Positions 57,160-64,000 of a DNA stretch of 64,000 nucleotides are shown in pieces (within the stretch, counting starts at the first letter, position 1; each line of letters begins with the position of its first letter). This stretch comes from Isoetes taiwanensis (lineage: Eukaryota; Streptophyta; Lycopodiopsida; Isoetales; Isoetaceae): the NCBI GenBank assembly GCA_021234155.1, contig JAJEKV010000049.1, positions 4,709,001 to 4,773,000 of the forward strand, written 5' to 3'. The translations under genes and the position numbers were made by a program. The notes beneath the pieces are model-generated. The model saw only the letters and a list, made by a program, of their open reading frames with translations, was not told the origin of the DNA and did no database searches.

Positions 57160-60006
57160 GTCAATGCTGTGGACATCCCAAAGGGTGTTGAGGCTGAGAC
57201 TACTAAGCAAATTGTCCTCTACAGTAGGTTGGATTGGAAGAATAAGAAGGTGAAAGTGAAGCACCAATGCAATAAGGAGCTAGTAGGTGAAGGAACTATC
57301 ATACTAGCTGATCCTATCCAGGCTGTCAATGATGAAAGGTTAGGAGAGGATAAAGTGGGTGTGGCCATAACAAGTTTAGAGGAAAAATGGAAGGAAAAAG
57401 GATCAAATCACCAGGATTGCACTGCTTATATTAAACAATTGGAGGTTCCATGCGTCATGCCATGGCCTATAGCCTGCATTGAGTTTATAGGAGAATTCTT
57501 TTACCAGAGCCGAGGTTGTGGATGACATCGATTTTCTTAATGCACCTCCAATAGCTGCAGGGACCACATTTTCAGAGAAGGGCACACACTCGGTGGTGAA
57601 ACATTATCCTAGCAAGAGGTCCAAGTCAAGTAGTGATTGTTCACGTGAAGCCTCGACTAAGGTAAGGGGAATGGAATGTTGTTGGGCTAATTGTGTTCAG
57701 AAGTTTGAAATTGATGAATTGGTGGAAGCAAGAGCCACCTTCCAAGAGTATACTTGTGATGAGAGGAGGACTTACATGTACTCCATTCATGAGCTTGCAC
57801 TTCAAGATGAACAATTTCCAAAGAAAAAAAAATACCCACTGCTAGGGATATGGATATGTAAAGTTGCATGGATACATATTCATGGCATTCCAATTTCAAC
57901 TTGGCAAAATTGGCAAGCAAGTCATGCAAAGGGGAGTAAAATTGCATTACATGGAAATAATGGCATGTTGAGGCCAACTTCTAGGATCCTGGCTGCTAGG
58001 GAGGTTTTTGAAAAATATGTTGAATTCAATGCTGAGAATATGCCACATAAAAGTAATGGTTGTCGAGAAGAGATTGCCATCCCATTGTACCCAGAAGAGC
58101 ATATTGGAGGAAGTCAATGCTTTGCTTCGAGAACTACAGGTACCTGCAATATCTCAACCCAGCTTTAGTAGACTATGGAGCAAGCACTTCAAGCATGTCA
58201 CTATAGACACTTCGAACAACTTTGCAAAGTGCAACTTGTGTGCTAAGTTGAAAGAGATTCTTGATAAGACCAAGCAACCAAGCCAAAGGGCTAAGATAAG
58301 GGAGCAAATGAAAGATCACATGACAGACCAACTATCATGTAGATCCACTTATTGGATGTGGAGAACATTATCATGTTTGGAACCCAATAACTATGTTTGT
58401 ATTATACATGACAAGATGGATCAATCGAAGACTTGTTTGCCACAGTATAGTTACATACCCAAGCAAATCAATAGAGCTTATCCTTTGCAAGTCTCTCTGA
58501 CAGGTGCAATAGTGCATGGCAGGGTGCCAATTTATTATGGCCATTTTAGTTTGCAATTGTGGAGTGATGGTCCTGATTTTCATATTGGAAGTGTGATGAG
58601 GTGCTTGAGGAACTATGAGAGTGGTTATTCCGGTGACCTCCACAACCCTGGAGGTGGTAGCCAACCACTCTTCAGTGCATTGTTGGATAGAAAGCCTAAT
58701 AATTTAGAGAAGTTTACTAAGGCAAGGTTTAGGAAGTCAGGTGCTTCTGAACATGTTGGAGCCTCAAGTTCACGTCCCCAACCTCGAGATCTACCACCAA
58801 GGTTCCTCCTCCAACTTGACAATTGTCTTTGGATGTAATAAAAACAGGTATATGTTCTCATTCCTATCTTATTTTAACAGCCGGGCGTCTTTGAAAGAGT
58901 GAATTTAGGGTTCTTAATGCCTGGACATACTCATGAGGATGTGGATGCATTGTTTGGGAAGTATAGTGCGCAGTTGAAATCTCAAACTGTGACCAATCTT
59001 CCTAGACTAATGGAAGTTCTTAGTGAATGCATTTCACCTTCTCCTCTGAGGGTTGATCATACAAGAGGTGCCTGATTAGAAGAATTTTATCGAAGGTTAT
59101 GCTCTTGATATGGAAGGTCAATCTAGACCTCTTCAGTACACTTTCTGGGTCATGGGAAATAAGCCAATCATGCAATGGAAGATGAGACCTTCAGATGATA
59201 AATGGAGGCCAGATGAGGGAGTACCTATATGGCACGAAGATGAAAATGGTAAACCTAAGATTCCAAGGGATCAACCAAAAGCTCTTAAGCCTTTTCCAGA
59301 GGTGGATTCATTGCAAAGCACATTGGACGGCATTTCTGAATACATCAAGTATTGGAAAAATAACCCCGATGATACCAACCTTGCATTGATAGATTATTGG
59401 ACACAGGTACATGGATTATTGGGACAAGTAGACACATCCTCTGATGAACTCAAAGATGGATGGCTACCTAAGACTAGGTGGAGAGACTTGATATTACCTG
59501 AGGAAGCTGATGATGTGGTTAGTAGTATTCGCAAGTCCATGGCTCCTCCAGCTGCTGAAAAACACTATGTTGGTCCTAGGAAAGGAAGGCCTAAATATCT
59601 CGGGCTGGAGGATTATGATCCGAAAGATGACTTGATTTGCCATCAATTTGCACTTATAGTACCAGAGCGCAAAGAGATATACCCTGTGTGGATGGGTTAC
59701 ACCATCTCAGAGGTTTGCAAAGAAGTAGGTGACCGCAATGTGAACAAAGTTCGTGTGGAGTGGTGGTGTCCAAAGGCACCGCTTAAATGCAAAGGGAGAG
59801 AGGAAGAAAGGTATAGAGACTGTTGGACAAAGAAATGGAAGAGAAACCTTATTGAAGGGGATGATTGGGTTGAGTTAGATACTATTTTGTTTTTATGGAC
59901 CCCAAAGGTCATCCCAGGCAAGACTGCTAGGGTTACAATACCTGTGGAGGAAGAAAGCTATGATATCTCTAGGGGTCAATTCCGAGAAGTAATTGACAAT
60001 ATGTAA
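57160..60006 (+). pseudogene. DUF7869-domain transposon protein, copy B (near full length)
   Basis: Probable transposase-type protein. The N-terminal frame (57169-57525) contains LGEDKVGVAITSLEEKW and PWPIACIEFIGEFF. After a shift at about 57520, DIDFLNAPPIAAGTTFSEKG, the cysteine-containing RGMECCWANCVQKFEIDELV and GIPISTWQNWQASHAKGSKI follow. After another shift (about 58100) come FSRLWSKHFKHVTIDTSNNF, CNLCAKLKEILDKTKQPSQR and VCIIHDKMDQSKTCLP, with a conserved acidic residue pair, and LQLDNC (58815-58830). Then NKNRYMFSFLSYF, the GVFERVNLGF frame and GHTHEDVDALFGKY (58922-58963). The C-terminal part (59110-60006) is fully open: RPLQYTFWV, DTSSDELKDGWLPKTRW, HYVGPRKGRPKYLG, RVEWWCP and ARVTIP. 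Single-base shifts and a TAG in place of Trp near 59075 inactivate it as sequenced. The stop is 134 bp from the right terminal repeat. Confidence 0.85.
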
Positions 60007-60139
60007 CTCGACATGCATATGTGAAATATTTTTAATTTTTAATGCAATCATGTTGTGCTGTTATAAAAAAAAGTCACATTCTCGATGCAAATTTACTAAC
60101 CCGGGAAAAAGTTGCAGTGCCAAAATGGTCCAAAATCCT

Positions 60140-60170
60140 GACATAAATCCAATTTAAATGAATGATGGTT
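60140..60170. repeat. Right terminal inverted repeat of the 11.66-kb element
   Basis: Perfect inverted copy of 48511-48541, followed by attt, the second target-site copy. Confidence 0.95.
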
Positions 60171-60631
60171 ATTTCTATAGACAGTATATAAATCCCACTC
60201 TCCAAGAGGCCAAATACCTCAAGGAAGGTGTGTCTTTTGGCGCCAGACAGATGATAAGCAGGATGCGGCTTAGCTCCCATAGGGTTGGGGTTGAGGTAGG
60301 ACGTTGGAGTAATATTCCCCACGAATTGAGGTTTTGCAAAGTATGCAATATGGGAGAAGTAGAAGATGACTTACATGTCATCGTAAGGTGCCCGTCATAC
60401 TCAGGGATTCGAGATAAGTACAGTATCCGTTCAAACTCTTTGCTGGAATTCTTTGATATGCCTGGACATCACATTGGGAAATACTTGAAGGAAATATTGA
60501 TACAGAGAGAACAGTTAATGAGTATTAAGGATTGTAATGTTATACATGATGAGAGATGGGAAGAGTCTAATGCATTCTTGTCAGAAGATGCATTAGAGGA
60601 TATCTTTTATAACGTTGAATATGTACATTGA
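60171..60631 (+). pseudogene. LINE ORF2 C-terminal end, resumed after the transposon
   Basis: The frame FYRQYINPTLQEAKYLKE continues the ORF2 interrupted at 48510. It contains the CCHC-like end typical of L1-type ORF2: RMRLSSHRVGVEVGRWSNIP, then FCKVCNMGEVEDDLHVIVRC with conserved C-x2-C, H and C, and PSYSGIRDKY. It stops at 60629-60631. A short 3' tail with gacctggtggtctacagacg and a catttcatttcatttcat repeat follows. This part is fully open, so the LINE was recent when the transposon inserted. Confidence 0.9.
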
Positions 60632-60686
60632 TGTCTCATAGACCTGGTGGTCTACAGACGTAATAAATACAACATTTCATTTCATT

Positions 60687-60689
<3 letters not shown>

Positions 60690-60777
<88 letters not shown>
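60690..60777. repeat. (CT)n microsatellite
   Basis: CT run between the 3' tail of LINE copy 1 and the 5' part of LINE copy 2. Confidence 0.95.
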
Positions 60778-60780
<3 letters not shown>

Positions 60781-61406
60781 TTTTGGGCGCTAGTTTTTTG
60801 GGCGCTAGGGTAAACGAGCTTTGTGGTTTGGACCTGGCACTTGATTCGAGACAAATTCTTAGTCATTAATGATCACCTGCGAACCTGTGCAAGTGATCAG
60901 TGCTGCTGCTTCGACCTGGTGAGGTACCTGCAACAGAAGAAAATTGAAATAAAAACCTGCAATAGCCGACTTCAACAGTTGCTGTTTCGATTCGACCTGG
61001 TGAGTCTCTGGGTTTTGGTTCCGGGGGCATCTGCTGGATTTTATCATCGTGCAGAAGGGTGGTCTGTACCTGCAATAGAAGAAAACTTAAACAAAAACCT
61101 GCAATAGTCGTTTTCAACAGAGGGAAAATTTAGAATGGCACACAAAACTCGGTCAAAAAAAAAAGGGGGAGATGGGCCGGCTCGGCTCGGTCCGATGTTA
61201 AAGGCCCAAAAGCAAACTTTGCACTTTGGGTTTGTCGCAACAGTGGTCGGACTAAACTGGGTCCGCAACGGGGCGGATTTAGCCGCTCTGAAGCACCCAA
61301 CAAACAATTAGAGTCTCACCGCAGTGGTCGGATCCAGGGACGACTAGCTCACGAATCCGGGCAGAATTGATGGGCTAAAGGGCGCATTTGGGGTGCGCAC
61401 CAATCA
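60778..61406 (+). other. Presumed 5' untranslated region of LINE copy 2
   Basis: Starts with gttttttgggcgctag twice. It has two acctgcaa(c/t)agaagaaaa blocks (60925-60960 and 61070-61105) and a more GC-rich second half. No protein is recognised. Confidence 0.4.
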
Positions 61407-62053
61407 GTGCAATCTGGTGGAGCAGACCCAACATCTGGTGGAGCAAACTCATCCGGAGGAGTCACAAAGGAGGATTTGCAGCTGGCAGTTGGGCATATGC
61501 GACAAGCAATGGATCAAGCAATGGCGTCAATGAAATCAGCCATGGAATCTTCAGTCCAAGGTATGGTGAATGATCTTAAATCTTTCCTTCTTGCTCAAGT
61601 TCAACATGAAATTGATAACTGCAAGAATAAGATGTTGCAAGAAGTTGCAGAATTTAAAAGGGAAATGAAAGAGGAATTTGAGATGTTCAAGCAGGGCTTT
61701 CCTTCTATTGCAGAGCAGACCAGCGATATTGGTGCAGAGGATCATAGTAATGACATGTTACAAGTGAAAAGTCAGCTGGCAGCATATATTGAAGAGCAAG
61801 AAAGGAAGGAAAAAGCCCTGAATCTTAGAATCATAGGGCTGTCGGAAGAGGCTGAAGAGAAAACCACTGAAGCAATGAGGTCTTTTTGCAGACAAGAGCT
61901 CCAAATAGACGATGCTGGTATTGTGGAAGCATTCCGGGTTGGTAAGCCTAACACCAGGGATAGACATATCATAGTAAAGTTTCGATCCAGGGAAGATAAA
62001 ATCAATGTGTTAAAGAAGAAGTCCGTGTTGAAAGGGAAAAAAATATGGATAAA
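61407..62053 (+). CDS. LINE ORF1 protein, copy 2, interrupted by a Helitron
   Basis: An unbroken frame starting near 61407 with a G/S-rich N-terminus (SGGADPTSGGANSSGGVTKE), then a long coiled coil (HMRQAMDQAMASMKSAMESS; NKMLQEVAEFKREMKEEFEM). The RNA-binding and C-terminal blocks follow: KEKALNLRIIGLSEEAEEKT, AFRVGKPNTRDRHIIVKFRS and KGKKIWI. It matches copy 1 (44776-45456) throughout. The true start may lie upstream because no in-frame lesion separates it. The Helitron begins at 62054 inside the codon after KIWI. The coding sequence resumes at 63963 with DDLT, exactly as in copy 1. Without the insertion ORF1 would look functional. Confidence 0.85.
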
Positions 62054-63962
62054 CTAGTAATGGTGCCCAGCGTTGCTGGGCAAATATTGGGAACATTTGT
62101 GGATGGAAACCTATTCAGCTCAGACCTAATATAATAGAAACCAAGTCCATCATTGCTAGGCTATAAGAGGTTTTTGTGCATTTGATAACCTTCCCTTTGC
62201 TCTATCCTGCATATCCTTTTTTCCTCATTTTCTTACACACTTTCTTTTTTCCCTTTTCTTATTTTCCTTGCACATTTACTTTTCTCCTTCTCTCTCTTTT
62301 TTTTTTACCCTCTTCTCCCTCCTCTTTTTCTTCCTTTTCTCCTTCTCATTTTTCCCTTTCCCTTTCCCTTTTTTTGACGGCTTTTTTCCTTCCCTTTTCA
62401 CCTTTCTCCACCCTTCCCATTTTTCTCATGCTCTTTTTTCCCTTTCCTTTTCCCATTCCTTTTGCTTTTCTCTTTTCCCTTCCCTTTTCTCATGCCCTTT
62501 TTGCATTTCCTTTTCCCCACCTTTTTTTTAATGTTTTTCTTCCTCTCCTCACCCTCTTCTTCTTTATCTCATGTCTCTTTTTTCCCATTTTCTTCTTCCT
62601 TTTTTCTCATGCCTTTTTTCCTTTCCTTCCCCCCTTTCCGCCTCCATTTTTCCTTTTCCCTTTCCTTCTTTTTTCATCATTTCCCCACCCTTTCCATTTT
62701 TCCCGTGCCCTTTTCCTCTTTCCTCCCCCCTTTCCTTTTCTCTTTCCCTTTCCCTTTCCCTTTCCCTTTCCCTTTCCCTTCCCCTTCCCCTTTCCCTTTC
62801 CCTTTCCCTTTCCCTTTTTCCCATGTATTTTTCCATTCCCTTTTTTCCACTTTTTTTTACTTGCCTTTTCTTCCGCCTTTCCTTACCCTCTTCCCCTTTT
62901 CCCCGTCCCTATTGCCCTTTTTTCTTTTTCTTTTCCCTTTCCCCATGCTCTTTTTCCTTTTATTTTTACCCTTTCCTCACCCTTTCCCTCTTCCAGTTTT
63001 TTCCGTGCCCTTTTTCCCTTTCTCTTTTCCATTTTTCCTCCTTATTCCTCGTGTTCTTTTTTCTTTCCCCTTTCCCTTTTCGCCTCCCATTTCCTTTTTC
63101 CTTTTCCTTCTTTTTTTCATCCTTTTCTCTTTTTCCATGCCCTTTTCCTCTTTCCTTTCCACCCTTTTTTTTCCTTCTCTCTTTTCCTTTCCATTTTTCC
63201 ACACCTTTTTCCATTCCATTTTTTCCACCTTTTTCACATGCCCTTTTTCCTCCTTTTCCCACCCTCTTCCCCTTTTCCCTTTTCCTCTTTTTCTATTCCA
63301 TGTTTTCTGTTCTCTTTTTGCTTTTCACTTTTCCCTTTTCCCTTTTTCCATTTCTTTTTCCCTTTCTTTTTTTCCTTTCCTCACCCTTTTCCTCTTCTCA
63401 TGCCACTTTCTCCTTCCTCTCTCATTTCTCTCTCCCTTTTCCTCATGCCCTTTTCCCTTTTTCGCCTCCTTTTTCCTTTTTCCTTCCCTTTCTATTTTTC
63501 CATGCCCTTTTTTCCCTCTCTCCACCATTCTTATCTTCCCCTTTTTCCCTTCCGTCACCCTTTTCGTCTTCACATTTTTTTCCGTTAAGTTTTTTTTTTT
63601 TTCTTCCTTTTCCTCCTTTCCCCTTTTCTTTTCCCTTATTCTGTCCTCACCCTTTCCCCCTTTTCCTTTTCATAGTGTCTTTTTTTCCTTCCTTTTTCTC
63701 CCTTTCTTTTTCTTTCCCTTTTTCGTGCTCTTTTCCCTTTCCTTTTTCCTTCTCCGTCTTTCCCTTTTGCCCATGCCTTTTTGCCTCTCACTTTGCCCTT
63801 TTCTCTGCCATTTTCCCTTTCCTCTTAAGAGATCAGAGCATGGCCAATCATGGTGGTGGGAAGTTGTGCGATAAATCTCGGCCTTCAAATGCAATCAGAC
63901 GATCTCAACTATCTAAATTAGGGTTTGATGCAAGACATACGCTAAAACTTTATAATATAAGA
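62054..63962 (-). mobile_element. Non-autonomous Helitron, 1,909 bp, in LINE ORF1
   Basis: On the minus strand it starts TCTTATATTATAAAG (63962) and ends with a perfect 7-bp stem hairpin, GCCCAGC-AAC-GCTGGGC (62065-62081), then ACCATTA and CTAG (62057-62054). The host bases are A before TC and T after CTAG. The flanks rejoin LINE ORF1 without loss or duplication (KIWIN-DDLT), the hallmark of Helitron insertion between A and T. Most of the inside is a C/T-only tract on the plus strand (about 62210-63830). The 470-codon plus-strand frames in it are composition artefacts. No Rep/helicase is encoded. Confidence 0.95.
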
Positions 63963-64000
63963 TGATGATCTTACTAGGCTTCAGCTGCAAGAGTATAAAG
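63963..64000 (+). CDS. LINE ORF1 copy 2, continuation after the Helitron
   Basis: Reads DDLTRLQLQEYK in frame with 61407-62053, matching DDLTKNRFKSTR of copy 1. Runs off the window end. Confidence 0.8.

Larger units (their letters stand above)
48511..60170. mobile_element. 11.66-kb AACCATC-family DNA transposon nested in a LINE
   Basis: The 31-bp inverted repeats (48511-48541 and 60140-60170, AACCATCATTCATTTAAATT then GGATTTATGTC) are identical. ATTT flanks both sides (48507-48510 and 60171-60174). Deleting the element with one ATTT rejoins the LINE ORF2 frame exactly (KKH to FYRQYINP), so the boundaries and the 4-bp target duplication are certain. Contents from the left: a minus-strand protein with FCP1-like and ParB-like parts (48769-53305), a DUF8039-like fragment (54286), foldback repeats, a minus-strand small ORF (56045-56506) and the plus-strand DUF7869 gene (57160-60006). 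The two main genes diverge, each ending near a terminus. The 4-bp duplication recalls the Sola group, but I cannot assign a superfamily from sequence alone. Confidence 0.95.

Noticed and set aside
58855-58879. Possible 25-nt intron (gtatatg...ttttaacag) in the DUF7869 gene
   Set aside because: Too short for a plant intron, and the bases encode conserved residues (NKNRYMFSFLSYF); single-base shifts explain the frame better.
62176-63874. Three overlapping 460-470 codon plus-strand frames
   Set aside because: Same low-complexity artefact in all three frames at once, inside a proven non-autonomous Helitron.

Overview
This is nuclear DNA of a land plant with a large, repeat-dominated genome. The evidence is spliced exon fragments, plant-type transposon proteins (DUF7869, DUF8039-like and Ulp1-like domains), LINEs, Helitrons, long microsatellites and minisatellites, and almost no intact genes. 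The texture suggests a seed-free plant such as a fern or lycophyte, but that is an inference. I see no rRNA gene, no intact tRNA gene and no CRISPR array.

Layout. 1-6135: a broken NRAMP-type metal transporter (68-860), a decayed DUF7869 transposon gene with its right terminal repeat (3822-5164), and a captured C-terminal piece of a divergent histone H3 (5899-6135, minus). 6150-11985: tandem repeats, a broken charged ORF, a probable Helitron and an exon-like piece. 11986-39433: a 26-bp perfect inverted repeat flanked by TAAA on both sides apparently delimits one very large (27.4 kb) DNA transposon. It has a spliced Ulp1-like gene reading in from the left and a transposase with a DFAENY motif reading in from the right. 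Its middle is filled with nested insertions: MITEs, a 2.25-kb duplication, repeats with tRNA-like boxes, a polypurine Helitron relic, a 1.9-kb non-autonomous element and a minus-strand gene of unknown function. 39434-44283: minisatellites in inverted arrays and a long (CT)n tract.

44284-64000 is the clearest part. A LINE (ORF1 44776-45456, ORF2 from 45450) is split at 48510/60171 by an 11,660-bp terminal-inverted-repeat transposon (48511-60170). The 4-bp target duplication is ATTT, and removing the element plus one ATTT restores an unbroken LINE frame at the junction. The transposon carries a plus-strand DUF7869 gene on the right and a minus-strand protein on the left with a ParB-like (IDGQHS) segment and an FCP1-like phosphatase fold. 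Between them are a DUF8039-like fragment and a small acidic/basic ORF. A second LINE (ORF1 61407-62053) is split by a textbook Helitron (62054-63962, minus) inserted exactly between A and T. The LINE frame resumes in the last 38 bases of the window.

Most coding regions carry single-base frameshifts or stops, so they are annotated as pseudogenes. Some of these breaks may be consensus errors in the assembly, because two near-identical duplicated blocks differ mainly at short GC, CAG or homopolymer motifs.
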